A DNA stretch of 47,388 bases from Sphingomonas bacterium (GTDB lineage: Bacteria; Pseudomonadota; Alphaproteobacteria; Sphingomonadales; Sphingomonadaceae): positions 1-47,388 of the forward strand of contig NZ_JAQGLK010000118.1 in the NCBI RefSeq assembly GCF_028292925.1. The letters are read 5' to 3'. The notes under the pieces were generated by a model. It saw only the letters and a list, made by a program, of their open reading frames with translations. It did no database searches and was not told where the DNA came from. Position numbers and translations under genes: made by a program. Of this stretch, positions 9,736 to 18,274 are shown piece by piece; position 1 is the stretch's first letter; every line of letters starts with the position of its first letter.

Positions 9736-10390
9736 CAGCCGTCTCGTCGGCAAAGCCCGCCGCGGCGAAGCTTTCCGGCAGCGGCGACAGCGCGGCTATC
9801 GGCGGCTTGCTCGGCCGCGCCAAAGAAAGCGCGCGCGCGTGCAAGAGCATCGCCGGCCCGGCCCGGCCGTAAACGGGATCGCCGACGATCGGCAGTCCGA
9901 GCCCGCTCGCGGCGTGGACGCGGATCTGATGGGTACGCCCGGTCTCCGGCCGAAACTCGATCAGGGATCGGTTGCCTTCGCTGCGCAGCACCCGCCAGTG
10001 CGTCCGCGCCGGCTTGCCCTTGGCATCGGGGACGATCCGCCATCCCGCCTCCCGCGTGCTGGTCTTGCCCAGCGCCATGTCGATCGTCCCGGATGCCGCC
10101 TCCGGCACCCCCTCGACGACCGCCCAATAGAGCTTCTCCACCGCGCCAGCCTCGAACGCCGCGCTGAACTTCTTGTGCGCCTTGGGATGGCGGGCAAGCA
10201 GCAGGCAGCCGCTGGTATCGCGGTCCAGCCGGTGGACGGCGGAGGGTTGGCGCTGGAACCCGAAGCGCAGCGAGTCCAGGTGGTTCTCCACGCTCAGTCG
10301 CCCGTCGCGGCCGGGCGTGACGCCCAGCCCCGCTGGCTTGTCGACGATCATCGCCTCGGCATCAATGAACAGTATTCGGTCTCGCAGCAT
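9722..10390 (-). CDS. RluA-family pseudouridine synthase
   Basis: Isomerises uridine to pseudouridine in RNA. 222 residues from MLRDRILFIDAEAM. Motif II HRLDRDTSG holds the catalytic Asp (D56); RPETGRTHQIRVH is the conserved C-terminal motif. It is short for the family and has no S4 domain, resembling the RluA/TruC size class; the target base cannot be told from sequence. The frame stays open to 10636, but the family start and an ATG at 10390 agree, and the extension would run into the divergent NmrA-like gene. Confidence 0.9.
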   Translation of the reverse strand: MLRDRILFIDAEAMIVDKPAGLGVTPGRDGRLSVENHLDSLRFGFQRQPSAVHRLDRDTSGCLLLARHPKAHKKFSAAFEAGAVEKLYWAVVEGVPEAASGTIDMALGKTSTREAGWRIVPDAKGKPARTHWRVLRSEGNRSLIEFRPETGRTHQIRVHAASGLGLPIVGDPVYGRAGPAMLLHARALSLARPSKPPIAALSPLPESFAAAGFADETADAGA

Positions 10391-10493
10391 CCGCGCGATA
10401 TGGCCGCTGTGGCGACCGGGCGCAACGGTGCCCGGTTGCGGCCAACCCGCCGGCAGGCCAGATAACGCGGATAAGAACAGGGGAGAGGCAGCA

Positions 10494-11408
10494 GTGGCAA
10501 TCATCGTCAGCGGCGCGAGCGGCGGTTTCGGACGGGCGGCGACGGAGGCATTGCTGGGGCTGGTCCCGCCCGAGGACCTGATCCTGACGACGCGCGATCC
10601 CGCCGGGCTCGCCCACCTGGCGGAACGCGGCGTCACTATCCGCCGCGCCGATTTCGACGATCCCGCCTCGCTCGTTCAGGCGTTTCGCGGCGGCACGCGG
10701 ATGCTGCTCATTTCAACCGCCCGCGTCGGCACCCGCGTCGGCCAGCACAGGAATGCGATGCAGGCAGCGGCCGAAGCCGGCGTGCGGCAGATCGCCTACA
10801 CGTCGATCATCAGCGCCGAAAAGCCGGACAATCCCGCAATCGTGAAGCTCGATCACCGCGCCACCGAACTCGCGCTGATGGAATGCGGGGCGGAGTGGAC
10901 CTTCCTGCGCGACAATCAATATGGCGATGCCATGGCCGATGCGGCGATGCCGGTCGCACTCGCAGCGGGGGTCTGGCAGACGAACTGGGGGCAGGGCCGC
11001 GTCGGCTTCGTCGCCCGCGCCGATTGCGTCGCCTGCGCCGCCGCGGTGCTGACGCAGGACGGCCACGGCAACAAGGCCTACGACGTCACTGGCCCCGAGG
11101 CGCTGACCTTCCGCGATGTCGCCGCCCTCGCCGGCGAGATCCGCGGCCGCCCCCTGCCGACCGAGGATATCAGCGACGAGCAGAATTACGCGGTGTTCGA
11201 TGCCATCGGCGTCCCGCGCGAGGCATCGGACGATCCCGATCCGAACGTACCGATCCCCTGGTGCTCGGACGATATGGTGACGTTCGGGCAGGCGATCCGC
11301 GAAGGCTATATGGACCATGTCAGCGACACGGTGGAGCGGCTGACCGGCCGCGCGCCGATTCCGCTGCGGGCGGTGCTGGAGGCGGCGGCGCCGCGCTGGC
11401 CGGCCTAG
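10494..11408 (+). CDS. NmrA/QorB-like NAD(P)H-dependent reductase
   Basis: Atypical short-chain reductase of about 304 residues. The Rossmann motif GASGGFG (residues 7-13), absence of a YxxxK pair, and the order ILTTRDP, ADFDDPASL, YTSIISA and DVTGPEALTF fit the NmrA-like / quinone-oxidoreductase-2 group. It starts at GTG 10494, preceded by GGGGAGAGGC at suitable spacing; no ATG fits the N-terminal strand. It converges with the ROK-kinase gene with a 4-base overlap of stop codons. Substrate unknown; QorB-type quinone reduction is the nearest analogy. Confidence 0.85.
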   Translation: MAIIVSGASGGFGRAATEALLGLVPPEDLILTTRDPAGLAHLAERGVTIRRADFDDPASLVQAFRGGTRMLLISTARVGTRVGQHRNAMQAAAEAGVRQIAYTSIISAEKPDNPAIVKLDHRATELALMECGAEWTFLRDNQYGDAMADAAMPVALAAGVWQTNWGQGRVGFVARADCVACAAAVLTQDGHGNKAYDVTGPEALTFRDVAALAGEIRGRPLPTEDISDEQNYAVFDAIGVPREASDDPDPNVPIPWCSDDMVTFGQAIREGYMDHVSDTVERLTGRAPIPLRAVLEAAAPRWPA

Positions 11409-12304
11409 CGCCCGGCGGGATCCGCGACGAGATCCTGTGCCAGCGCCAGCGCGCCGAGGATACCGGAACGGCTGCCCAGCCCCGGCGCGACGATGATCCG
11501 CCGCCATTCCTCAGGCGTCGCGCGGTAGCCCTGGTCTGCGGCGCAGGCCGCGTCGCGGACGCGATCGATCAGTCCCGGCGTCTCCATCACTCCGCCGCCA
11601 AGCACGATGGAATCGGGCGCGATCGCCGCCATCAGCCCGGCGGCATGGCCGCCCAGATACCAGCCGACGATGGCGTGGCCGGGATGGTCGGCCGCCAGTG
11701 CCGACAACGGGGCGCCCCACCGCGCCTGGATCGCCGGGCCGCTCGCCAGCCCCTCCAGGCAGCCGCCATGAAACGGGCAGGTGCCGGCGAAGTCGCGGTC
11801 GTCAGGATGGCGGGCGGGGATCATGTGCCCCATTTCGGCGTGGCGGCGGCCGCGGCTGATCCGTCCGTCCACCACCGTGCCGCCGCCGATGCCCGTGCCC
11901 ACCGTCAGGTAGATCGCCGCGACGGCACCCTGCGCCGCGCCCCAGCGGGCCTCGGCCAACGCCGCGGCGGCAACGTCCGTATCGAACGCCACCCGTACGC
12001 CGAAGGCACGGCCGAACGCCCCGGCGATGTCCGCCCCTGACCAGCCTGGCTTCGGGGTGCGGGCGATCCGCCCCCATTCCGGCGATCCCCGATCCAGCAC
12101 GACCGGGCCGAAGCTCGCAATGCCGATCGCGGCCAGATCGCCCCCTGCCGCCGCTAGTTCGGTGAAGAAGGCGATTGCCCGGCCGAGCGTCTCCTCCGGC
12201 GTCGTCGTCGGGATCCGGCACGTCGCGGCAATCTCGTCCGGTCCGGTGGCGACCGCGCAGACGAACTTGGTGCCGCCCGCCTCGATGCAGCCGAACCGGC
12301 TCAT
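11405..12304 (-). CDS. ROK-family sugar kinase (fructokinase-like)
   Basis: ATP-dependent hexokinase of the ROK family, 299 residues. EAGGTKF is the phosphate-1 motif, VGTGIGGG the second ATP motif, and GHMIPARHPDD with CPFHGGCLEG gives the His/Cys3 zinc site of bacterial fructokinases (ScrK/Mak type). Its ATG (12304) overlaps the stop of the marR gene by the ATGA arrangement, so the two are translationally coupled. Why a cinnamate-type MarR regulator should be coupled to a sugar kinase is not obvious. Fructose is the likely substrate by family; glucose or mannose cannot be excluded. Confidence 0.88.
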   Translation of the reverse strand: MSRFGCIEAGGTKFVCAVATGPDEIAATCRIPTTTPEETLGRAIAFFTELAAAGGDLAAIGIASFGPVVLDRGSPEWGRIARTPKPGWSGADIAGAFGRAFGVRVAFDTDVAAAALAEARWGAAQGAVAAIYLTVGTGIGGGTVVDGRISRGRRHAEMGHMIPARHPDDRDFAGTCPFHGGCLEGLASGPAIQARWGAPLSALAADHPGHAIVGWYLGGHAAGLMAAIAPDSIVLGGGVMETPGLIDRVRDAACAADQGYRATPEEWRRIIVAPGLGSRSGILGALALAQDLVADPAGR

Positions 12305-12813
12305 GGCTCCACCCCCGGTCGCAACGCGGCGATCCGGCGCAGGGCGGGCAGCAACGCCCCGGCATCGATGTCGCCCAGCCGCTCCGCCAGCCGCGCCTCG
12401 TGCGCGGCGTGGGCCACATCCGCCGCCGCCAGCAACTTTGCGCCCACGTCGGTCAGCGACAAGGCATAGGCCCGGCGATCCGCCGGATCCACGGCGCGGC
12501 GGATCAGCCCCCTTTTCTCCATCCCGTCGATCATCGTCACAAGATTGGGGCGCTGGATGCCGAGCGCGGCGCCGATATCCTGCTGCCGGCTGCCTGGCGC
12601 GGCGCGCAGGATCAGCAGCACCGAATAGCCGCCTGGCCGCAACCCGAACGGCTGGAGCGCGGCGACCAGATCGCTCCATGCTGCCGCCTGTGCCAGCCGG
12701 AGATGGAAGCCGAAGCGATCCGCCAGCCCCGCCGCCTTCAGGAGCGGGTGCCCTGTCGCGTCGTCCGGGTCGTGGCCGGCAGGCTTCACCGGCGGCGTCG
12801 CGATCGTGTGCAT
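12301..12813 (-). CDS. MarR-family transcriptional regulator
   Basis: Winged-helix repressor of about 170 residues. The recognition region SRQQDIGAALGIQRPNLVTM and the wing MEKRGLIRRAVDPADRRAYALSLT are diagnostic. It is divergent from the aldehyde dehydrogenase and hydratase/lyase genes, the usual position of feruloyl-CoA or p-coumaroyl-CoA sensing MarR proteins (FerR, CouR, FerC type). Three in-frame starts exist (12879, 12840, 12813); I prefer 12813 because the upstream ones would start in the operator region. The ROK kinase follows with ATGA coupling. Confidence 0.88.
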   Translation of the reverse strand: MHTIATPPVKPAGHDPDDATGHPLLKAAGLADRFGFHLRLAQAAAWSDLVAALQPFGLRPGGYSVLLILRAAPGSRQQDIGAALGIQRPNLVTMIDGMEKRGLIRRAVDPADRRAYALSLTDVGAKLLAAADVAHAAHEARLAERLGDIDAGALLPALRRIAALRPGVEP

Positions 12814-12849
12814 CGTTCGTCCATGCCCGATCCCTAGCATAGTTGGTGA

Positions 12850-12876
12850 TTGAACATAACTATTATCCGTTATAAG
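12850..12876. promoter_or_regulatory. Promoter/operator between marR and the cinnamate genes
   Basis: An AT-rich island in GC-rich surroundings. TTGAAC (12850-12855) is a possible -35 for the rightward genes, with TATAAG (12871-12876) or TAAGCA two bases later as -10. The arms ATAAC (12856-12860) and GTTAT (12869-12873) form an 18-base imperfect palindrome, and ATAGTT (12839-12844) pairs with AACTAT (12858-12863). Either could be the MarR site. The assignment is inference from position and symmetry. Confidence 0.5.
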
Positions 12877-12923
12877 CAAATGGCGAGAGCCGCACGCACC
12901 GCTGCCCGAGAGGATGACCCCGC

Positions 12924-14330
12924 ATGAGCCAAGCGACCTTCACCCGCATCGATCCGATCACCCGCGAACCCGCCACCACCGCCCGCGCGATGACCCCCGC
13001 CGAGGCCTGCGCCGTAGCCGATGCCGCCGCCGCGGCGCTCCCCGCCTGGGCGGCGACCGGGCCGAACGCGCGCCGCACTCTGCTCAACAAGGCCGCCGAC
13101 GCGCTGGCCGCCCGCGCCGACGATTTCGTCGCCGCGATGATGGCCGAGATCGGCGCGACGGAGGGCTGGGCGCGCTTCAACGTCATGCTGGCGCTCGGCC
13201 TCGTCCGCGAGGCGGCGGCGATGACCACCCAGATCGGCGGCGAGGTGATCCCCTCCGACAAGCCTGGCTGCCTTGCCATGGCGATCCGCGAGCCGGCGGG
13301 CGTGATCCTGGGCATCGCGCCGTGGAACGCGCCGATCATCCTCGGCGTCCGCGCGCTCGTCATGCCGCTCGCCTGCGGCAACACCGTCGTCTTCAAGGCG
13401 TCGGAGATCTGCCCGCGCACGCACGAGATCATCGTCGAGGCGTTCGCCGAAGCCGGGCTGCCGGCCGGCGTGCTGGGCGTGGTCACCAACGCACCGGCCG
13501 ATGCCGGAGAGGTGGTCGGCGCGCTGATCGATCATCCCGCGGTGCGCCGCATCAACTTCACCGGATCCACCGCAGTCGGCCGGATCATTGCCAGGCGCGC
13601 GGCCGAACATCTGAAGCCCGTCCTCCTCGAACTCGGCGGCAAGGCGCCGCTGCTGGTGCTGGAGGATGCCGATCTGGACGAGGCGGTCGCCGCGGCTGCG
13701 TTCGGCGCGTTCATGAACCAGGGCCAGATCTGCATGTCGACCGAGCGGATCATCGTCGTCGACGCGGTGGCGGACGCCTTTATCGAGAAGTTCGCCGCCA
13801 AGACGCTGTCGATGAAAGCCGGCGATCCGAGGGCGGGCAATACCCCGCTCGGCGCGGTGGTCGACCAGAAGACCGTCGATCATGTCACCGCGCTGATCGA
13901 GGATGCCACCGCCAAGGGCGCGACGGTGCACGGCGGTGGCGCAGCGGACGGCGTGGTGATGCCCGCTGCCGTCGTCGTCGGCGTCACCGATGCGATGAAG
14001 CTCTACCGCGAGGAAAGCTTCGGCCCGGTCGTCGCCGTGATCCGCGCCACCGACGAGGCGGACGCCATCCGCCTGGCCAACGACAGCGAATACGGCCTCT
14101 CCGCCTCCGTCTTCACGCGCGATGTCGCGCGCGGGCTGACCGTCGCCCGCCAGATCAAGTCGGGTATCTGCCACGTCAACGGCCCCACCGTCCACGATGA
14201 GGCGCAGATGCCGTTCGGCGGCACCAAGGCCTCCGGCTACGGCCGCTTCGGCGGCAAGGCCGGGATCGACGCCTTTACCGAACTGCGCTGGATCACGATC
14301 GAGACGCAGCCCGGCCACTTTCCGATCTGA
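12924..14330 (+). CDS. vdh: Vanillin/aromatic aldehyde dehydrogenase
   Basis: NAD(P)+-dependent aldehyde dehydrogenase, 468 residues, expected to oxidise vanillin, protocatechualdehyde or 4-hydroxybenzaldehyde to the acids. Catalytic C270 (NQGQICMS), general base E236 (LELGGK), N135 (APWNAP) and the cofactor Lys158 (FKAS) are all present; GSTAVGR is the Rossmann loop. The short N-terminus and the ICMSTERIIV segment resemble vanillin and salicylaldehyde dehydrogenases. It is followed after 30 bases by a hydroxycinnamoyl-CoA hydratase/lyase, whose product aldehyde it would consume, which is the main support for the substrate. GAGAGGATG lies ahead of the start. Confidence 0.88.
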   Translation: MSQATFTRIDPITREPATTARAMTPAEACAVADAAAAALPAWAATGPNARRTLLNKAADALAARADDFVAAMMAEIGATEGWARFNVMLALGLVREAAAMTTQIGGEVIPSDKPGCLAMAIREPAGVILGIAPWNAPIILGVRALVMPLACGNTVVFKASEICPRTHEIIVEAFAEAGLPAGVLGVVTNAPADAGEVVGALIDHPAVRRINFTGSTAVGRIIARRAAEHLKPVLLELGGKAPLLVLEDADLDEAVAAAAFGAFMNQGQICMSTERIIVVDAVADAFIEKFAAKTLSMKAGDPRAGNTPLGAVVDQKTVDHVTALIEDATAKGATVHGGGAADGVVMPAAVVVGVTDAMKLYREESFGPVVAVIRATDEADAIRLANDSEYGLSASVFTRDVARGLTVARQIKSGICHVNGPTVHDEAQMPFGGTKASGYGRFGGKAGIDAFTELRWITIETQPGHFPI

Positions 14331-14360
14331 CCCACTCCCTGTTTCCAAAGGATCCTGCGC

Positions 14361-15203
14361 ATGACCGCCCTTCCCACCGACAATCCCGACGTCGTCGCCT
14401 ACCGCGTCGAGAATCGCATCGCCTGGGTGAAGTTCAACCGCCCCGACAAGCGCAACGCGCAGAGCCCCAACCTCAACCGCCGCATGGCCGAAATTCTCGA
14501 TGAGCTTGAGCATCGCGACGATGTCGGCGTGCTGGTGCTGACCGGCGAGGGCCAGGCGTGGAGCGCGGGCATGGACCTCAAGGAATATTTCCGCGAGTCC
14601 GCCGGCAAGGGGCTGGAAGGCACCCGCCGCGCCCAGCGTCAGGCCTATCGCTGGTGGGAGCAGCTCCGCTTCTACCAGAAGCCGACGATCGCGATGGTCA
14701 ACGGCTGGTGCTTCGGCGGCGCCTATGGCCCGCTCTACGCCTGCGACATCGCCGTGGCGGCGGACGAGGCGCAGTTCGGCCTGTCCGAGATCAACTGGGG
14801 CATCCTGCCCGGCGGCGGCGCCACCAAGGTCGCCACCAACTCGATGCCGTTCCGCAAGGCGATGTATCACGCGATGATGGGCGAGAACCTGACTGGTCAG
14901 CAGGCTGCGGCGCAGGGCCTCGTCACCGAATCGGTGCCGCTCGCCCAGCTCGAGGCGCGGGTCACCGAAATCGCCAACGTGCTGCTGAAGAAGAACCCGA
15001 CTGCGCTGAAAGCCACCAAGGATGCCGTCCGTCGCGTCATGGAAATGACCTACGACAATGCCGAGGATTATCTGATCCGCGCGCAGGAAGCCGCGGACAG
15101 CTTCGACAAGGAAGGGCGCATGGAAGGGATGAAGCAGTTCCTCGACGACAAGACGTACAAGCCCGGCCTGGGCGCGTACGACAAGGATCGGGCCAAGTCG
15201 TAG
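14361..15203 (+). CDS. p-Hydroxycinnamoyl-CoA hydratase/lyase
   Basis: Crotonase-fold enzyme that hydrates feruloyl-, caffeoyl- or p-coumaroyl-CoA and cleaves it to the benzaldehyde and acetyl-CoA (HCHL/Ech/FerB). 280 residues. The signature SAGMDLKEYFRE, the oxyanion segment IAMVNGWCFGGAYGPL, catalytic E143 in LSEINWG and the tail MKQFLDDKTYKPGLGAYDK closely follow the Pseudomonas fluorescens enzyme, even to the number of the catalytic Glu. The residue at 123 is Gly where the Pseudomonas enzyme has Ser. No feruloyl-CoA synthetase gene is adjacent, so the CoA ester must be made by an enzyme coded elsewhere. Confidence 0.93.
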   Translation: MTALPTDNPDVVAYRVENRIAWVKFNRPDKRNAQSPNLNRRMAEILDELEHRDDVGVLVLTGEGQAWSAGMDLKEYFRESAGKGLEGTRRAQRQAYRWWEQLRFYQKPTIAMVNGWCFGGAYGPLYACDIAVAADEAQFGLSEINWGILPGGGATKVATNSMPFRKAMYHAMMGENLTGQQAAAQGLVTESVPLAQLEARVTEIANVLLKKNPTALKATKDAVRRVMEMTYDNAEDYLIRAQEAADSFDKEGRMEGMKQFLDDKTYKPGLGAYDKDRAKS

Positions 15204-15225
15204 GCCGGACGGCGCGCGCGGGCGT

Positions 15226-15714
15226 TCAGCCCGCGTCGTCCTCCGCGATCGGGGCGACCGCGACGATCTCGATCGCGCCCGCCTTGCCGCCGAAGTCGAT
15301 CCGCTCCCCCTCGCCCGCCCCGATCAGCGCCCGGGCGAGGGGCGCGGTGAAGGCGATCCGCCGTTCGGCGGGATCCGCCTCGTCCGCCCCGACGATGTCC
15401 ACCGTCTGCGCCGCGCCGCCGTTCAGCGCGTAGGTGACGCGGGTGCCGAACGCCGCCTCCTCCACGTCCGGTGCGGCGGGGGGCATCACCCGCGCGGTTG
15501 CCCGGCGGACATGCCAGTAGCGCAGATCGCGCTTGATCGCCTTTACCGCCTCCTCGTTGCCGCCGGCCGCAAGCGCCGCCTCGAATTCGGCGACGCGCGC
15601 TTCGATCATCCGCGCGCCGCGGGCGGTGACGAGGTTGGGGCCGGGCGGCACCGGCAGCTCCGGCCGCGGCTCCAGATGTTCCTCGTCGCTGTCGCGGCGA
15701 AACGCGACGCTCAT
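15226..15714 (-). CDS. GreA/GreB-like transcription factor
   Basis: About 162 residues. The coiled-coil N-terminal half (LVTARGARMIEARVAEFEAAL) and the C-terminal FKBP-like half (FGTRVTYALN, ADPAERRIAFTAPLARALIGAGEGERIDF) resemble GreA/GreB. The coiled coil contains KRDLRYWHVRRATA, the region after the tip, but the acidic tip pair usual in GreA is not obvious. It may thus be a cleavage factor or a competitor of the Gfh/Rnk type. It starts with ATGA overlap after the exoribonuclease gene. Confidence 0.8.
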   Translation of the reverse strand: MSVAFRRDSDEEHLEPRPELPVPPGPNLVTARGARMIEARVAEFEAALAAGGNEEAVKAIKRDLRYWHVRRATARVMPPAAPDVEEAAFGTRVTYALNGGAAQTVDIVGADEADPAERRIAFTAPLARALIGAGEGERIDFGGKAGAIEIVAVAPIAEDDAG

Positions 15715-16166
15715 CGATCTTCCCCTTCCAGAACGAAGTCGCGCAGCGCGCGGGCATCGTGCAGCGCATTGTGCGGCACCCGGCTGTTGCGCGCAGTGCT
15801 GAACCCCGGCGTCCGCCTGAACTCGAAGCCGAGGCTGGCGACATCGACGATGTCCGTCGCGCCGATCAGCAGCAGCCGGCAGAACAGCGCGATATCCTCC
15901 GGCCAGTCGGCGACGATCAGCGGATCGCGATCGGTGGCGAGGTAGGCGGCCAGTTCGTGCGCCGCGGCGATCCGGTCCAGCGAAAGGTCCACCCCCTCGG
16001 GCACGCTGTGCAGATAAGGGACGACGTGCCGCTCCACCCACGGCTCCACCGCCTGCGGCAGCGGCAGGACGACGTAGAATTCACGGTCGCCATATTCGGG
16101 GACGAGGGCGAGGCTCAGGAGGTCGCCGCCGAAGCCGTTGAATTCCGTATCGAGGAAATAGCGCAC
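15711..16166 (-). CDS. 3'-5' exoribonuclease-like protein (DEDD fold, Rv2179c type)
   Basis: Small protein of about 151 residues starting VRYFLDTEFNGFG. DTEF supplies the first two acidic ligands of a DEDD exonuclease; PLIVADWPEDIALF carries the middle Asp, and PHNALHDARALRDFVL the final His...Asp. This layout fits the Rv2179c-like exoribonuclease family of bacteria. The GTG start at 16166 has GGAG nine bases upstream and places the DTEF motif at the expected position. It precedes the GreA-like gene with an ATGA overlap, pairing an RNase with an RNA-polymerase factor. Confidence 0.85.
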   Translation of the reverse strand: MRYFLDTEFNGFGGDLLSLALVPEYGDREFYVVLPLPQAVEPWVERHVVPYLHSVPEGVDLSLDRIAAAHELAAYLATDRDPLIVADWPEDIALFCRLLLIGATDIVDVASLGFEFRRTPGFSTARNSRVPHNALHDARALRDFVLEGEDR

Positions 16167-16336
16167 TATAACGGCTCCGCGTCTTTCGAGACTCCCGGCT
16201 ACGACGCCGCGCGCGGCCGGTCCACCCCGCTCCGGCCCGCCCCCGCCGCGCACGTGCGGGGTTGCATCGGCAGCCCGGTGTTCGGCACATGGGCATACCG
16301 GCCGCAGCGTCGGCACAAGCGCGACAGGAGCATGCG

Positions 16337-18274
16337 ATGACCGAAGCGGCGATCTACCCGGTGCCCGCCGAATGGGCCGCCCGCGCCAAAATCAACGCCC
16401 GCACCTATGCCGATCTCTACGGCCGCTCGCTGGCCGATCCCGGCAGCTTCTGGCTGGAACAGGCCAAGCGCCTGACGTGGATCAAGCGCCCGGAAATCGC
16501 CGGCGACTGGTCGTTCGACGAACGTGACTTCCACATCCGCTGGTTCCCGGATGGTCGCCTCAACGTCTCCGCGAACTGCCTCGATCGACACCTCACCGCC
16601 CGCGGCGATACGGTAGCCATCGTGTGGGAGCCCGACGAGCCCGGCGAGGAACCGCGCCGGCTGACGTACCGCCAGCTGCATGCCGAGGTCTGCCGCTTCG
16701 CCAACGTGCTGAAGGGTGCCGGCGCGAAGAAGGGCGCGCGGGTTACCCTCTACATGCCGATGATCCCCGAAACCGCGGTGGCGGTGCTGGCCTGCGCGCG
16801 GATCGGCGCGATCCATTCGGTCGTGTTTGGCGGTTTTTCGCCCGATGCGCTGGCGGGGCGGATCCAGGACTGCGACTCCGCGATCGTCGTCACCGCCGAT
16901 GAGGGCCGGCGGGGTGGCAAGCGGGTGCCGCTCAAGGCCAATGTCGATGCGGCGGCGGCGCACTGCCCCAGCCTGGAAAAGGTGATCGTCGTCCGCGCGA
17001 CCGGCGGCGCCGTCACCATGGGCGAGCGCGATGTCTGGTACGACGAGGCGATGGCCGCCGCCGATCCCGCCTGCCCGGCCGAGCCGATGGCGGCGGAGGA
17101 TCCGCTGTTCATCCTCTATACCTCCGGCAGCACCGGCAGCCCGAAGGGCGTGCTGCACAGCTCCGCCGGCTACCTGCTCTGGGCGTCGCTGACGCACGAC
17201 GTGGTGTTCGATTACCGGCCGGGCGAGGTCTACTGGTGCGCCGCCGATATCGGCTGGGTGACCGGGCACAGCTACATCCTCTACGGTCCGCTCGCCAACG
17301 GCGCGACGACCCTGATGTTCGAAGGCGTGCCGACCTGGCCGGATGCCTCGCGCATGTGGCAGATCGTCGATCGCCACAAGGTGACGACGCTTTACCTCGC
17401 CCCCACCGCGCTGCGTGCGCTGATGCGCGAGGGGGACGATCCCGTCACCCGTACCGATCGATCCAGCCTGCGACTGCTCGGTTCGGTGGGCGAGCCGATC
17501 AATCCGGAGGCGTGGCGCTGGTTTCACGATGTCGTCGGCGGCGGGCGCTGCCCGATCGTCGATACCTGGTGGCAGACGGAGACGGGCGGCCACCTCATCA
17601 CCCCCCTGCCGGGCGCGCACGCGCTCAAGCCGGGTTCGGCGAGCCGCCCCTTCTTCGGCATCGATCCGCAGATCGTGGACGGCGAGGGGCAGGTTCTGGA
17701 TGGCGTGGCGGAAGGCAATCTGGTGATCGCGCGATCGTGGCCGGGGCAGATGCGCACCGTCTGGAACGATCATGCCCGCTTCTTCCAGACCTATTTCAGC
17801 ACCTTCCCCGGCAAATACTTCACCGGAGACGGCGCCAGGCGCGACGAGGACGGCTATTACTGGATCACCGGGCGGGTGGACGACGTGATCAACGTCTCCG
17901 GGCATCGCATGGGCACGGCGGAGGTCGAAAGCGCGCTGGTGCTGCACGCGAAGGTGGCGGAAGCGGCGGTCGTCGGCATGCCGCACGCCATCAAGGGCCA
18001 GGGCATCTACGCCTATGTCACGCTGAACTCGGGCGAGGAACCGTCGGAGGCGCTGCGGCAGGAACTGGTCGGCTGGGTCCGTCGCGAGATCGGCGCGATC
18101 GCGACGCCCGACGCGGTGCAGTTCGCCCCCGGCCTGCCGAAGACGCGCAGCGGCAAGATCATGCGCCGCATCCTGCGCAAGATCGCCGAGGGCGACACCT
18201 CCAGCCTGGGCGATACCTCCACGCTGGCCGATCCGGCGGTGGTGGACGATCTGGTGGCGAACCGGGTGGGCTGA
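16337..18274 (+). CDS. acsA: Acetyl-CoA synthetase (AMP-forming)
   Basis: Converts acetate, ATP and CoA to acetyl-CoA. 645 residues. Motifs: adenylation P-loop [14 protein letters not shown], the acetate-selecting Trp in [10 protein letters not shown], the hinge [13 protein letters not shown] and the acetylatable catalytic K607 in TRSGKIMRR. The Trp favours acetate over longer acids. GGAG precedes the ATG at suitable spacing. It is convergent with the aminotransferase gene, whose stop codon begins on the next base. The acetate permease pair at 42.6-44.6 kb would supply its substrate. Confidence 0.96.
   Translation: MTEAAIYPVPAEWAARAKINARTYADLYGRSLADPGSFWLEQAKRLTWIKRPEIAGDWSFDERDFHIRWFPDGRLNVSANCLDRHLTARGDTVAIVWEPDEPGEEPRRLTYRQLHAEVCRFANVLKGAGAKKGARVTLYMPMIPETAVAVLACARIGAIHSVVFGGFSPDALAGRIQDCDSAIVVTADEGRRGGKRVPLKANVDAAAAHCPSLEKVIVVRATGGAVTMGERDVWYDEAMAAADPACPAEPMAAEDPLFILYTSGSTGSPKGVLHSSAGYLLWASLTHDVVFDYRPGEVYWCAADIGWVTGHSYILYGPLANGATTLMFEGVPTWPDASRMWQIVDRHKVTTLYLAPTALRALMREGDDPVTRTDRSSLRLLGSVGEPINPEAWRWFHDVVGGGRCPIVDTWWQTETGGHLITPLPGAHALKPGSASRPFFGIDPQIVDGEGQVLDGVAEGNLVIARSWPGQMRTVWNDHARFFQTYFSTFPGKYFTGDGARRDEDGYYWITGRVDDVINVSGHRMGTAEVESALVLHAKVAEAAVVGMPHAIKGQGIYAYVTLNSGEEPSEALRQELVGWVRREIGAIATPDAVQFAPGLPKTRSGKIMRRILRKIAEGDTSSLGDTSTLADPAVVDDLVANRVG

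Noticed and set aside
12870-14870. 666-codon minus-strand frame
   Set aside because: Antisense to the aldehyde dehydrogenase and hydratase/lyase genes, whose motifs are complete.
16199-17986. 595-codon minus-strand frame
   Set aside because: Antisense to acetyl-CoA synthetase; composition rich in Arg, Asp, His and Gln typical of shadow frames.
16337-18274. Feruloyl-CoA synthetase to complete the cinnamate module
   Set aside because: The [10 protein letters not shown] motif and full-length match show an acetyl-CoA synthetase; no feruloyl-CoA synthetase found in the window.
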